The notes beneath the pieces are model-generated. The model was not told where the DNA came from. It did not search any database and worked only from the letters and a program-made list of their open reading frames with translations. DNA of 64,000 nt, taken from the NCBI RefSeq assembly GCF_020616515.1, contig NZ_CP085135.1:3286001-3350000 (forward strand). Direction: 5' to 3'. A program made the translations under genes and the position numbers. Below are positions 51,304 through 61,714 of this stretch, piece after piece (position 1 is the stretch's first letter; every line of letters starts with the position of its first letter). Source of the DNA: Mesorhizobium sp. PAMC28654. GTDB lineage: Bacteria; Pseudomonadota; Alphaproteobacteria; Rhizobiales; Rhizobiaceae.

Positions 51304-51339
51304 AAAGAGACCTCGGGCGCGCGAGCCCGGGGTCTCTTT
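51304..51339. terminator. Bidirectional terminator between VOC and dctP genes
   Basis: AAAGAGACC.CGGGC and GCCCG.GGTCTCTTT with a short loop; A and T flanks let it work on both strands for the convergent genes. Confidence 0.85.
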
Positions 51340-51360
51340 GAATGCGAAAAGCCAGAGCGC

Positions 51361-52799
<1,439 letters not shown>

Positions 52800-53591
52800 A
52801 TGGAAACCGTATCCAAAATGCACCAGCCGCTCGTCGCCATATCGACCGACGTCCGTCAGTTCGACAACTACACCTGGCATGCCGCCCCGCAGCAATATCT
52901 GGAGGCGGCGATCGTGGGCGCGGGCGTGTTCCCGTTGCTGGTGCCGTCCTTCGGCGACAGGCTCGATTTCGATGAACTGCTGTCTTCCGTGGACGGCGTC
53001 ATGGTCACCGGTTCGAAATCGAACGTGCATCCGTCACTTTATGGCGGCGATGCCAGCGAGGCCAACGGTCCGTATGATCCCGCGCGCGACGCGACAACAC
53101 TGCCGCTGATCCGCAGGGCCGTGGAGCGCGGCGTGCCGCTGCTGGCCATCTGCCGCGGCATCCAGGAGATGAACGTGGCGCTCGGCGGCACGCTTGCCAC
53201 CGAGATCCAGGAGCGCGAGGGTTCGCTCGATCATCGCGCGCCGGCAAGCGACAGTCAGGACGAACGCTTCGGCATTCGCCAGAAAGTGACGATCAAGCCC
53301 GGAAGCTGCCTCGCCGGCGTCTTCGGCGAGGTTGACATCATGGTCAATTCGGTGCACCGCCAGGCCGTCGACCGGCTTGGCCCGAAGCTGCAACTGGAGG
53401 CTGTAGCCGCCGACGGAACCGTCGAGGCGGTGTCCGTCAAGGATGCGCGCGCCTTCGCCGTGGGCGTCCAGTGGCACCCCGAATACTGGGTCAAGTCGGA
53501 CAACGTCTCGGCAAAGATATTCCGCGCCTTCGGCGACGCCGTGCGCCTGCACGCCGCGGCGAAATCCGGCGCCCGCGCTGCCGCGGAATAA
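52800..53591 (+). CDS. Gamma-glutamyl-gamma-aminobutyrate hydrolase family protein (class I GATase-like)
   Basis: 263 residues of the PuuD-type peptidase C26 family, which cleaves gamma-glutamyl amides such as gamma-glutamyl-GABA in putrescine breakdown. The nucleophile Cys is in LLAICRGIQEMNVALGG (about 117), and the His-x-Glu of the triad is in GVQWHPEYWV (about 224). GSKSNVHPSLYGG near 75 is the family substrate loop. ATG 52800 is used; ATG 52818 (MHQPLVAIS) is a good alternative. No puu partner genes are adjacent, so the specific amide is unknown. Confidence 0.9.
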   Translation: METVSKMHQPLVAISTDVRQFDNYTWHAAPQQYLEAAIVGAGVFPLLVPSFGDRLDFDELLSSVDGVMVTGSKSNVHPSLYGGDASEANGPYDPARDATTLPLIRRAVERGVPLLAICRGIQEMNVALGGTLATEIQEREGSLDHRAPASDSQDERFGIRQKVTIKPGSCLAGVFGEVDIMVNSVHRQAVDRLGPKLQLEAVAADGTVEAVSVKDARAFAVGVQWHPEYWVKSDNVSAKIFRAFGDAVRLHAAAKSGARAAAE

Positions 53592-53605
53592 TCGATCACG
53601 CAGAC

Positions 53606-54004
53606 CTACTCGCCGGTTGCCGCAAGCGACAGCAGCGGCATTGCCGGCGCGTAGGATTCGTAGCCTTCACCATCGGCCACGCCGAAGGTGACGATCGGAT
53701 CGACACCATTGGTGCTGAAGGCGACCGTACCGTCATCCCTTTCTCGCCAGAATTTCGCGCGCTCCATGCCGGGGAAAACCAGCCGGCAGTCCGAAGCGAC
53801 CATGAGCTTGGACAAGCCTTTCGAAATCTCGACGCCGCGCCTGACCGCGCATGCCGCTTCGTCGCCATTGGCGGCCAACCGGTAATTGCCGGATGACGGC
53901 GCTTCATCGACAGAACCCACGGAGCCTTGATCGCCAACATCGCGAAGCAACTGGAAGCCAGCGACCAAGGCGGCGACCGCAACCAATGCAGGAAGTATCC
54001 GCAT
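53606..54004 (-). CDS. AprI/Inh-like exported protein
   Basis: 132 residues with an N-terminal signal or anchor (ILPALVAVAALVAGFQLL). The mature part YRLAANGDEAACAVRRGVEI, KLMVASDCRLVFPGMERAKF and WRERDDGTVAFSTNG follows the beta-barrel pattern of the AprI/Inh metalloprotease-inhibitor fold, also seen in rhizobial and Brucella Omp19-like proteins, with two Cys that could bridge. ATG 54004 is preceded by GGAGAAG. I am fairly confident of the fold, not of inhibitor function. It converges on the GATase gene. Confidence 0.7.
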   Translation of the reverse strand: MRILPALVAVAALVAGFQLLRDVGDQGSVGSVDEAPSSGNYRLAANGDEAACAVRRGVEISKGLSKLMVASDCRLVFPGMERAKFWRERDDGTVAFSTNGVDPIVTFGVADGEGYESYAPAMPLLSLAATGE

Positions 54005-54097
54005 CCTGTCTTCTCCGCGCACGCGACCCGCACGAGTGAAGGATACAGAATGATTTCAAAGCATTAAGCTGGCGTTAATAAGTGTGGCAGCAGCTCT

Positions 54098-55081
54098 TCA
54101 AGCCCGCTCCTTGACCTGCACCGTCTCGGGCACCGGTGTCCGCGGCTTCCGGTCGGTGAACCAGGACACCAGATTGTCGACGCAGAGATCGGCCATGGCG
54201 CGGCGGGTATGCTCCGAGGCCGAGCCGACATGCGGCAGCAGCGTGGCGTTCGGTGCTGAGAGCAGTGCCTTCGGCACGTTCGGTTCATTGGCGAAGACAT
54301 CGAGCCCGGCGGCCGCAATGGTGCCATCGGCGAGCGCGGCAGCAAGGGCCGCTTCATCCACGGTGCTGCCGCGGCCGATGTTGACGAAGACGCCGTCCGG
54401 GCCGAGCGCCGACAGGATTTCCTCGTTGACCGCCTTTGCCGTCGAAGCGCCACCGGGCGCCACCGAGATCAATGTGTCGACCGCTTCGGCGAGCCCCTTC
54501 AATGTCTCGTGGTATTCGTAGGACAGGCCTTCGACCCGGCGCCGATTGTGATAGGCGACAGGCAATCCGAACGCTTCCAGGCGCCGGGCAATGGCCAGGC
54601 CGATGCGGCCCATGCCGAAAATACCAGCCTTGCGGCCACGCAGGGTCAGCCGGCTCAAGGGATAGTCGCCGTTGCGCGCCCAACTGCCGTCACGTAGCCA
54701 GGTTTCGGCGCGTGGCAGTTCGCGGATGGTGTTGATCAGCAGTCCGAGCGCGGTGTCGGCGACTTCCTCGGTCAACACATCCGGCGTGTTGGTGACCATA
54801 ATGCCCTTCTCCGCCGCATGGCGGGCATCGATCGAATCATAGCCGACGCCGAAACTGGCGATGATCTCGAGATTTGGCAGCGCATCCATGAAGGCGGCGC
54901 TGATACCGGCGAACGAGGCAATGCCGCGCACGGTGCGCCGCATCTCGTCGGTAACCAGCGTCGGGTCGGCGCGCTCGATCCTGACCGGGCTGAATGTCCG
55001 CTCAATGCGATCGACCGCGTGGTCATTGAAATTGCTGGGCACCAGAATGGCGACGGGCAGCCTCTGTTCAGCCTTGGTCAT
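54098..55081 (-). CDS. 2-hydroxyacid dehydrogenase (D-isomer-specific)
   Basis: 327 residues. Catalytic Arg in FVNIGRGSTVDEAALAAAL, Glu in VFANEPNVPKALL, and His in LLPHVGSASEHTR; the NAD(P) motif is KAGIFGMGRIGLAIARRLEA. The Ala-Asn-Arg contact NRRRVEG after the Rossmann beta2 suggests NADP preference, as in glyoxylate/hydroxypyruvate reductases. The start ATG 55081 overlaps the stop of the LacI gene (ATGA), so it is translated with the regulator, which likely controls it. Confidence 0.93.
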   Translation of the reverse strand: MTKAEQRLPVAILVPSNFNDHAVDRIERTFSPVRIERADPTLVTDEMRRTVRGIASFAGISAAFMDALPNLEIIASFGVGYDSIDARHAAEKGIMVTNTPDVLTEEVADTALGLLINTIRELPRAETWLRDGSWARNGDYPLSRLTLRGRKAGIFGMGRIGLAIARRLEAFGLPVAYHNRRRVEGLSYEYHETLKGLAEAVDTLISVAPGGASTAKAVNEEILSALGPDGVFVNIGRGSTVDEAALAAALADGTIAAAGLDVFANEPNVPKALLSAPNATLLPHVGSASEHTRRAMADLCVDNLVSWFTDRKPRTPVPETVQVKERA

Positions 55082-56100
55082 ACGCGTTCCACCGGCTTGC
55101 CGGTCGACTGGCGTACATGCAGTTCCGGCTTGATGAGTTCCTGCGAGGGACGCACGGTCTGACCGTTGAGCTTGTCCAGCAAGGCGCTGGCGGCACGGCG
55201 GCCGACCTCGCGCTGGCCGTTCCACACGGTGGTCAGCGCCGGTGTGGCGATCGCCGCCTCCTCGAGATCGTCATAGCCGGTGACGGAGATGTCGATGCCC
55301 GGCACCAGTCCAGCGCGGGCAATGCCGTTCATCAGGCCGATGGCGACGAGATCGTTCCAGCAGCAGGCGGCGGTCGGCCTGTCCTTCAGCGCCAGGAACT
55401 GCCCGGCCGCCTCGAAGCCGGCCTGCTTGGTGCGCGGGCCGGCGATGCGCCAGGACGGCCTGACTTCCAGCCCGGCGGCTTCCATGGCGTTGACGTAGCC
55501 CTGGTAGCGGTCGCGGCCGGTGGACGTCTGGTCTGTGCCGCCGATCATGGCGATGCGCTTGTGGCCGAGCGAGATCAGGTGGTTGGTGGCAAGCCCGGTG
55601 CCATAGGCATCGTCGCCGCGAAACACCGGCACGTCGGCACCCTCGACCGTGCGCGCGATCAGCACCGCCGGCAGGCCGTTCTCCTCGGCCATAACGATAT
55701 CGGAAGCCGGCGTGCCGATGGCCGGCGACATGATGACGCCGTCGGCACCGAGCTGCAGCAGCGTGTCGATGAAGGTGCGCTGCTTTTCCAGCTGGTCGTA
55801 GTGATTGGACAGGATGAAGGTCTGGCGGCTGCGGTCGAGCTCGCTTTCGATCGAGCGCAGGATCTCGGCGAAGAACGGGTTCATGATGTCGTGCACGACG
55901 ACACCGACAATGCCCGAGCGCGAGGTGCGCAGGCTGGCGGCGCGGCGATTGTAGATATAGCCGATGGCGCGGGCATGCTCCTTGATGCGGTCGCGCGTGG
56001 CACCGGCGACCAGCGGACTGTCGCGCAGCGCCAGCGAAACCGTGGCCGTGGACACGCCAAGCGCGTCCGCGATCGTCGAAAGCTTGATCTTCTGTGCCAG
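55078..56100 (-). CDS. LacI family transcriptional regulator, probable CTG start
   Basis: 340 residues. The helix-turn-helix KIKLSTIADALGVSTATVSL and hinge YIYNRRAASLRTSRSGIVGV need codons upstream of the first standard start (GTG 56055), since that start would cut the HTH in half. Back to an in-frame TAG at about 56124 the only usable codon is CTG 56100, behind GGGGAG and AAGG, giving A-Q-K-I-K-L-S-T-I-A. The ligand domain follows (VVHDIMNPFFAEILRSIESE, RGDDAYGTGLATNHLISLGH). It is coupled to the 2-hydroxyacid dehydrogenase gene downstream and has a palindromic operator just upstream. Confidence 0.9.
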   Translation of the reverse strand: MAQKIKLSTIADALGVSTATVSLALRDSPLVAGATRDRIKEHARAIGYIYNRRAASLRTSRSGIVGVVVHDIMNPFFAEILRSIESELDRSRQTFILSNHYDQLEKQRTFIDTLLQLGADGVIMSPAIGTPASDIVMAEENGLPAVLIARTVEGADVPVFRGDDAYGTGLATNHLISLGHKRIAMIGGTDQTSTGRDRYQGYVNAMEAAGLEVRPSWRIAGPRTKQAGFEAAGQFLALKDRPTAACCWNDLVAIGLMNGIARAGLVPGIDISVTGYDDLEEAAIATPALTTVWNGQREVGRRAASALLDKLNGQTVRPSQELIKPELHVRQSTGKPVERV

Positions 56101-56121
56101 CGCCTTGCGCTCCCCAACCTA

Positions 56122-56136
56122 TTTAAACTGTTTAAA
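56122..56136. promoter_or_regulatory. 15-bp palindromic operator of the LacI regulator
   Basis: TTTAAACTGTTTAAA, a perfect 7+1+7 palindrome 22 bp upstream of the proposed CTG start. Its position and symmetry fit autorepression by the adjacent LacI protein. Confidence 0.75.
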
Positions 56137-56166
56137 GGCGGCCTTATGCCATCGTTCCCGGGCAAA

Positions 56167-57108
56167 TCAAAGTTTTTTTGCCAGCGCTTCCGCCTCGACG
56201 TCCGAGGCCGCGAGATTGCGCAGCCGAAGCCGGTGCTCGCGATGGACGATGTAAAGGCCGCTGGCGACGATGACGGCGGCGCCGATCAGCGTCCAGCGAT
56301 CGGGGAACTGGTTGAAGATGAGCCAGCCGGAGATGATCATCCACACCATCTGCGAATAGGGATAGGGCGCCAGCGCGGTGGTGGTGGCACGCCGATAGGC
56401 CTGCACGAGCAGCCAGTGGCCGATGCCGCCGAATACACCGAGCATGAGCAGGATGAACCAGTGCCAGCCATCATGCGGCAGCGAGAAGGAAAACGGCAGC
56501 ATCGGCAGCAGCAGGACGGCGGGCGCCAGCGCCGAAAACAGGATCAGGCTCTCCGAAGTCTCGGTCGCCGACATGCGACGGGTCATGATGACGTAGAAGC
56601 AATTCGACATCATCGAGCCCAGGGCAAAGAGATGACCGATGCCGAAGACGCCGACGCCCGGCCGGGTGATGATGAGAACGCCGACAAAGCCCGCCAGGAT
56701 TGCCAGCCAGCGTCGCCACCCCGCCCATTCGCCCAGCAGCGGACCGGCAAGTGCCGTGATCACCATCGGACCGAAGAAATAGATCGACGTGGTTTCGGCC
56801 AGTTGCAGGGTTCGCAGCGCCAGGATGTTGAACATGGTCGACCCGAACAGGAACAGACCGCGCAGGACATGCGCCGGCAGGTTGACAGGGCGAAAGCGCC
56901 GGGGATTGCGCCATCCGCGCAGCAGCGTACCGACCAGCACGACGTGGACGGTAAAGCGAACCCAGGCGACGATCAGCGCGGAAACGCCGGCAAGGACAAG
57001 GTATTTGCTTGATGTGTCGAGGAAGGTGAAGAAGACATAGGTGGCAAGCATGCAGAGGATCGCCACCGGGGGCGTCGCGCTTTCAACTTGTCTTTGGGGA
57101 GCACTCAA
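56167..57108 (-). CDS. EamA/DMT family transporter
   Basis: About 313 residues with ten helices in two EamA repeats (first: AILCMLATYVFFTFLDTSSK to VLIITRPGVG; second: GHLFALGSMMSNCFYVIMTR to VASGLYIVHREHR). DMT proteins export or exchange small metabolites. The start is uncertain: TTG 57108 gives SAPQRQVESATPP before helix 1; TTG 57195 would add a non-hydrophobic stretch. It lies 138 bp downstream of the DUF2000 gene on the same strand, in a divergent unit with AraC. Confidence 0.87.
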   Translation of the reverse strand: MSAPQRQVESATPPVAILCMLATYVFFTFLDTSSKYLVLAGVSALIVAWVRFTVHVVLVGTLLRGWRNPRRFRPVNLPAHVLRGLFLFGSTMFNILALRTLQLAETTSIYFFGPMVITALAGPLLGEWAGWRRWLAILAGFVGVLIITRPGVGVFGIGHLFALGSMMSNCFYVIMTRRMSATETSESLILFSALAPAVLLLPMLPFSFSLPHDGWHWFILLMLGVFGGIGHWLLVQAYRRATTTALAPYPYSQMVWMIISGWLIFNQFPDRWTLIGAAVIVASGLYIVHREHRLRLRNLAASDVEAEALAKKL

Positions 57109-57245
57109 CTGCGGGCCGGATCGGGAGCAAGGCGGGATCGGCCACCTTTGCGGGAATTGTCGGTTGCCGGCAAGCCAAAAGAGGCTCCAGCACAAGAACA
57201 GGCGCCGACTGGCCCAGTCCTTATGTCATCGCTCTCACAATACCG

Positions 57246-57653
57246 TCAGGGATGCATGCGGGCGCCCTTGGTGATCTTGTCGACCAGCTTCTTCTCGTCT
57301 CGAAGCGCGATGCCGACGACCTTGGCGTCATCGGGCGCGAATTGCTCGAAGACGGCGCGGTTCGCTACATCGTGTCCGGTCGAAAACATCTCCTCGACAT
57401 AGAGCGAGCTTGTCACGCCGCGCTCCAGCGCACGCCGGTGGATCGCGCTCAGCGTCGGGCGATCGGCCGACAGCACGATGACCGGCTGGATCGACAGCGG
57501 ATTGTAGAGATTGCCGGCGCGATCGCGATACGGCTCGCCGATGATGTCGGGGAACCGCGCGACGATGCCGCTGGTCAGGAAGGCGGTGACGTTGAGCTTC
57601 TGCCAGACCGGAAGATCGTCCTGCAGCACGATTGCAAATTTCGTATCGAACAT
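57246..57653 (-). CDS. DUF2000 family protein
   Basis: 135 residues starting MFDTKFAIVLQDDLPVWQKL, followed by LNVTAFLTSGIVARFPDIIG, IVLSADRPTLSAIHRRALER and VEEMFSTGHDVANRAVF, typical of DUF2000, a small alpha/beta family related in fold to peptidyl-tRNA hydrolase 2. The frame is open to 57971 on this strand, but that part is antisense to the AraC gene and not conserved. ATG 57653 is divergent from araC at 57705, a gap of only 51 bp, so both share regulatory DNA. Confidence 0.9.
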   Translation of the reverse strand: MFDTKFAIVLQDDLPVWQKLNVTAFLTSGIVARFPDIIGEPYRDRAGNLYNPLSIQPVIVLSADRPTLSAIHRRALERGVTSSLYVEEMFSTGHDVANRAVFEQFAPDDAKVVGIALRDEKKLVDKITKGARMHP

Positions 57654-57704
57654 GAGACATTTGCCGTTTCGAGGTTGCGCCCCAATCCGAGGCTGGAGGA
57701 AGCG

Positions 57705-58577
57705 ATGTCGCTCGAAATAGACAAGCAGGCATTCCAAGGTCTTGGACGTTTGTGCGAGGGCCCGGTGGAAAACCGTATCATCACCGCCCCCGGCGCTGCT
57801 GGCATGGAGCGCATCGAGGCACGGTTCCATGGCAATGCCTTCGACCTGCACCGCCATGACACCTATGCTATCGGCGTGACGCTGCATGGCGTGCAGAGTT
57901 TCCGCTATCGCGGGACGACACATCACAGCCTGCCCGGCCAGATCGTCGCGCTTCATCCCGATGAGCTTCATGATGGCGGCGCCGGCACGGAAGACGGCTT
58001 GCGCTACAGGATCCTTTATCTGGAGCCATCGCTGATGCTGGACTGCCTCGACGGTGCGTTACTGCCATTCGTGCGGGATGCCGTGGTGACGGACCGCATC
58101 TTGCGCACGACGCTGCTGTCGGCGCTCGGGCCTATCGATCAGGAATTGGATGGCCTGTTCCTCGCCGACTTCGTCGCGCAACTGATGCAAAGCCTGGCTC
58201 GACATGCCGGCCAGCCGGCCAGGCCGATGCTGAAACCGGCGTGGCGGGCGGCCCGGCTGGCGCGCGACTATCTGGAGGACAACATCGCGCGAAGCGTGCG
58301 CTCGGAGGAGTTGGAGGCAATCACCGGGCTTGACCGCTATGCTTTGTCGCGGCATTTCCGCGCCGCCTTCTCGACCAGTCCGCACCGGTTCCTGGTGATG
58401 CGCCGGCTACAGCAAGCACGTCGGATGATCGAGATCGGCGAACCCCTGGCGCAGATCGCCATAGCGGCGGGGTTCAGCGACCAGAGCCATTTCAACCGGC
58501 AATTCAAGAAAGCGTTCGGCGTCACGCCGGGGCGCTGGTCGTCACTTGTCCATGGCGGGGCGGCGATGGCCGCTTAG
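57705..58577 (+). CDS. AraC family transcriptional regulator
   Basis: 290 residues. N-terminal AraC-type cupin with FDLHRHDTYAIGVTLHGVQS and LPGQIVALHPDELHDG; C-terminal double HTH (ARDYLEDNIARSVRSEELEA, ITGLDRYALSRHFRAAF, FSDQSHFNRQFKKAFGVTPG). ATG 57705 has GGAGGA. It is divergent from the DUF2000/EamA pair, the usual arrangement when an AraC protein activates a transporter in response to a small metabolite; the effector is unknown. Confidence 0.93.
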   Translation: MSLEIDKQAFQGLGRLCEGPVENRIITAPGAAGMERIEARFHGNAFDLHRHDTYAIGVTLHGVQSFRYRGTTHHSLPGQIVALHPDELHDGGAGTEDGLRYRILYLEPSLMLDCLDGALLPFVRDAVVTDRILRTTLLSALGPIDQELDGLFLADFVAQLMQSLARHAGQPARPMLKPAWRAARLARDYLEDNIARSVRSEELEAITGLDRYALSRHFRAAFSTSPHRFLVMRRLQQARRMIEIGEPLAQIAIAAGFSDQSHFNRQFKKAFGVTPGRWSSLVHGGAAMAA

Positions 58578-58584
58578 AGCAGGG

Positions 58585-59055
58585 CTACTCGTCGGACTCC
58601 GCGTCGTCGTCGACGAGCACCATTTCCTCATTCAGGAGGTTCGCCTCGATCCGGGCGAGCAGCTTCAACAGCGCCTTCTGCTCTTTCTTGTCGAGACCCT
58701 TCAGGGCCTGCTTTTCGGTCTTCTTCACCGACTTCTCGATGGCACGGATGGTTTCGCGGCCGGAGTCGGTGAGGAAGATATGCGCCTGGCGAGCATCGGC
58801 CTCGGACGCGCGCTTGTCCAGGAAACCCTGGGCCTGCAGCCGGTTGATGGTCTTGGTGATGGTCGGCGGGCGAACGCCGAGGCGTCCGGCGAGATTGCCG
58901 GGTGTCTGGCCGTCCTCGCGGTCGAGCGCCAGCATGATCTGATCCTGGCCGGCATAGAAACCGTGCGCCAGCAGCCGCGCCGCCAGCGCCGTACGCGCCA
59001 GCCGCGCCGCAGAATGCAGCCGGCTCATTGTCGCAGTCTTATCCGCCTTGGCCAT
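58585..59055 (-). CDS. MarR family transcriptional regulator with acidic tail
   Basis: 156 residues. The winged helix is ALDREDGQTPGNLAGRLGVR, PPTITKTINRLQAQGFLDKR and ADARQAHIFLTDSGRETIRA. The last 35 residues are Lys-rich and then acidic (VLVDDDAESDE). ATG 59055 (MAKADKTATM) is used, because GAGGG lies eight bases before it; ATG 59061 is directly next to the site. It converges on the AraC gene seven bases away. Ligand and targets are not apparent. Confidence 0.88.
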   Translation of the reverse strand: MAKADKTATMSRLHSAARLARTALAARLLAHGFYAGQDQIMLALDREDGQTPGNLAGRLGVRPPTITKTINRLQAQGFLDKRASEADARQAHIFLTDSGRETIRAIEKSVKKTEKQALKGLDKKEQKALLKLLARIEANLLNEEMVLVDDDAESDE

Positions 59056-59478
59056 GGTCATCCCTCTTCGGCCACACCGGTGAGAGCAGCATAGCCGCAG
59101 CCAGCCGGTTGGCAATCGACGATCAAAAAGATTCCGGTGCCGCAAAACAGCTTTGCCGGCAAGCATTGGAGTGTCCGCCGTGGCTAATGCCAGATATTTA
59201 TTTCAGTTAGATGACAAACGACTTCTTGCCCAGGCGTGCACGGCGCGACGCAGGCGAAGACCGATCAGTCGGCGTTCGCGACGGCGGCCCGTCTTCCGCT
59301 CTTGGCTGCAGCCGACGCCCTCGTGCCCGGCCGATACAACCATAGCGATTCCAGCTGCAAGCCATGCCGATTGGCCCATCGGTTTGCCTCGTGCAAAACG
59401 GGCCGCGGCATCCTATATGGAGCCGACAATCCCATTTCGAGGCCCGGACTCCGAGGCCAATATTTTTCGAGGCAAGCC
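59056..59478. other. Intergenic region between marR and cobW-like genes
   Basis: 423 bp carrying both divergent promoters. The most AT-rich part is GATATTTATTTCAGTTAG at about 59193-59210. I looked for a Zur-type dyad (GTTATANNATAAC-like) because a CobW gene follows, and found none that is convincing. The cobW frame stays open far upstream (to 59236) without family similarity. Confidence 0.45.
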
Positions 59479-60546
59479 ATGAGCGACGCACAAACGCAGA
59501 TTCCCGTAACCGTTCTCACCGGCTATCTCGGCGCCGGCAAGACGACGCTGCTCAACCGCATCCTGTCGGAGAACCACGGCAAGCGTTATGCGGTCATCGT
59601 CAACGAATTCGGCGAGATCGGCATCGACAACGACCTGATCGTGGAATCCGACGAGGAAATCTACGAGATGAACAATGGCTGCGTTTGCTGCACGGTGCGC
59701 GGCGACCTGATCCGCGTCGTCGAAGGGCTGATGCGCCGCCCTGGCCGCTTCGACGCCATCATCGTCGAGACCACCGGTCTGGCCGATCCGGTGCCGGTGG
59801 CGCAGACCTTCTTCATGGACGACGACGTGCGCTCCAAGACCAGGCTCGACGCCGTGGTGGCGCTGGTCGACGCCAAGCATCTGCCGCTGCGGCTCAAGGA
59901 TTCCAAGGAGGCCGAGGACCAGATCGCCTTTGCCGATGTCGTCGTGCTCAACAAGACCGACCTTGTCACGCCCGAAGAGCTTGCCAAGGTCGAGGCGACG
60001 ATCCGTGCGATCAACCCGGCCGCAAGGATTCATCGCACCACGCGCGCTGGGGTGGCGCTGTCTGAAGTGCTCGACCGTGGTGCCTTCGATCTTTCCCGGG
60101 CGCTTGAAAATGACCCGCATTTCCTAGAGGCGCATGACGATCACGACCATGATCACGAATGCGGCCCGGATTGCGGTCACGACCACCATGACCATGACGG
60201 CCACGATCATCATCATCACGACCACGCGCACCCCTCGGCCATCCACGACGTGACGGTGCAGTCGGTATCGCTGCGCGGCGGCGAGATGGATTCGAAGAAA
60301 TTCTTCCCGTGGATCGAGAAGATCACCCAGATGGAAGGCCCGAACATCCTGCGGCTCAAGGGCATCATCGCGCTCAAGGGCGATGATGAGCGCTATGTCA
60401 TCCAGGGCGTGCACATGATCATCGAGGGCGACCACCAGCGCGCCTGGAAGGATGACGAGAAGCACGAAAGCCGGCTGGTGTTCATCGGCCGCGACCTTGA
60501 TGCGGAGCGCCTAAAGAAGAGCTTTGAGGCCTGCCAGGCGGCTTGA
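59479..60546 (+). CDS. CobW/COG0523 family GTPase with His-rich metal-binding stretch
   Basis: 355 residues. P-loop [17 protein letters not shown], Switch region [13 protein letters not shown], the metal motif [13 protein letters not shown] (CxCC), Walker [10 protein letters not shown] and guanine motif VLNKTDLV. From about 218 there is a His/Asp-rich run of about 32 residues ([20 protein letters not shown] and onward), followed by the C-terminal CobW_C domain ([22 protein letters not shown]). COG0523 proteins are metal chaperones; the CxCC plus His-rich run points to zinc (or nickel/cobalt). It pairs with the WD40 gene downstream, as in other rhizobia. Confidence 0.93.
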   Translation: MSDAQTQIPVTVLTGYLGAGKTTLLNRILSENHGKRYAVIVNEFGEIGIDNDLIVESDEEIYEMNNGCVCCTVRGDLIRVVEGLMRRPGRFDAIIVETTGLADPVPVAQTFFMDDDVRSKTRLDAVVALVDAKHLPLRLKDSKEAEDQIAFADVVVLNKTDLVTPEELAKVEATIRAINPAARIHRTTRAGVALSEVLDRGAFDLSRALENDPHFLEAHDDHDHDHECGPDCGHDHHDHDGHDHHHHDHAHPSAIHDVTVQSVSLRGGEMDSKKFFPWIEKITQMEGPNILRLKGIIALKGDDERYVIQGVHMIIEGDHQRAWKDDEKHESRLVFIGRDLDAERLKKSFEACQAA

Positions 60547-60570
60547 TTTCAAAATCAATTCATAGCATTA

Positions 60571-60696
60571 GCGCTGCCCCTCATCCGCCTGCCGGCACCT
60601 TCTCCCCGTATAGTGACGGGGAGAAGGAAAGCGCTCCGGCGTCGGCGCCCCCTCTCCCCGTCCTTGCGGGGAGAGGGTAAGGGTGAGGGGCAGCGC
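60571..60696. repeat. Composite palindromic intergenic repeat
   Basis: Outer arms GCGCTGCCCCTCA (60571-60583) and TGAGGGGCAGCGC (60684-60696) enclose two further hairpins, CCTTCTCCCCGT / ACGGGGAGAAGG and CCCTCTCCCCG / CGGGGAGAGGG. The element lies between the cobW stop and the WD40 ATG. It matches a very common rhizobial repeat pattern. Confidence 0.85.
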
Positions 60697-60719
60697 CAAC
60701 TTCAATGGAATAGCCTCTC

Positions 60720-61694
60720 ATGCCAACCGTCGCCCCCCTCGACCTCGAAGGCCATTGCATCGCCGCCGTCTTCCTCGACGACGTGCCGCATTTCGCGATG
60801 GCTGACGGCGCTGTCCACCGGCTCGACCATGGCCACAAGACTGTGCAGGCCAATGATGGATTGCTTGCCGCCTTCCACGATGCGGCCAACGACCGGCTGA
60901 TCACTGGCGGCGAGGACGGCAAGGTCTTTGCCGTGAAGGCGGGAGGCGAGGCCACGGAATTGGCTAGCTCGGCCAAGAAATGGATCACCAGCGTCGCCGC
61001 CGGGCCGCAAGGCGCCATCGCCTATGCGACGGGCAAGACCGCCTTCGTGCGTTTCGCGGACGGCAAGACCCGTGAATTCGCGCATCCGCGTTCGGTCGAG
61101 GGACTGGCGTTCTCGCCCAAGGGCATGCGCTTCGGCGTCGCCCGCTACAATGGCGCGACGCTGCATTTCCCGGCTGCAGAGGGCAAGCCTGTCGAGCTTG
61201 AATGGGCGGGCGCCCATACCGGCATGACCTTCTCGCCCGACGGCGCTTTCCTCGTCACCACGATGCAGGAAAACGCGCTGCATGGCTGGAAGCTCGCTGA
61301 CGGCAAGCACATGCGCATGACCGGCTATCCCGGCAAGGTCAAAAGCCTGTCGTGGAGCGTGAAGGGAAAGTGGCTGGCGAGTTCCGGCGCGCCGGCGGCG
61401 ATCGTCTGGCCGTTTTCGGGCAAGGACGGACCGATGGGCAAGGCGCCGCTGGAACTCGGCACACGCGGCAATGCCATGGTCACCTCCGTCGCCTGCCATC
61501 CGAGCCAGGATGTCGCCGCGATCGGCTATGATGACGGCATGGTGATGGCGGTGCGCTTTGCCGACACCAAGGAAGTGCTGCTGCGCCGGCCGGGCAAGGG
61601 CGCGATCACTTCGATGATGTGGGACAAGGAAGAGCGCCGCATTGCCTTCGGCAGCGCGGCCGGCGACTGCGGCGTCATCGACATCACCGCCTGA
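60720..61694 (+). CDS. WD40 repeat protein
   Basis: 324 residues forming about seven short beta-propeller blades: LAAFHDAANDRLITGGEDGK, ITSVAAGPQGAIAYATGKTA, VEGLAFSPKGMRFGVARYNG, HTGMTFSPDGAFLVTTMQEN, VKSLSWSVKGKWLASSG, and VTSVACHPSQDVAAIGYDDG. There is no signal peptide or membrane helix, so it should be cytosolic. It follows the CobW gene with a palindromic repeat between, and may scaffold the metal chaperone and a client protein. That role is inference from the recurrent pairing. Confidence 0.9.
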   Translation: MPTVAPLDLEGHCIAAVFLDDVPHFAMADGAVHRLDHGHKTVQANDGLLAAFHDAANDRLITGGEDGKVFAVKAGGEATELASSAKKWITSVAAGPQGAIAYATGKTAFVRFADGKTREFAHPRSVEGLAFSPKGMRFGVARYNGATLHFPAAEGKPVELEWAGAHTGMTFSPDGAFLVTTMQENALHGWKLADGKHMRMTGYPGKVKSLSWSVKGKWLASSGAPAAIVWPFSGKDGPMGKAPLELGTRGNAMVTSVACHPSQDVAAIGYDDGMVMAVRFADTKEVLLRRPGKGAITSMMWDKEERRIAFGSAAGDCGVIDITA

Positions 61695-61714
61695 GACGGC
61701 TCGGCCGGCGGCCA

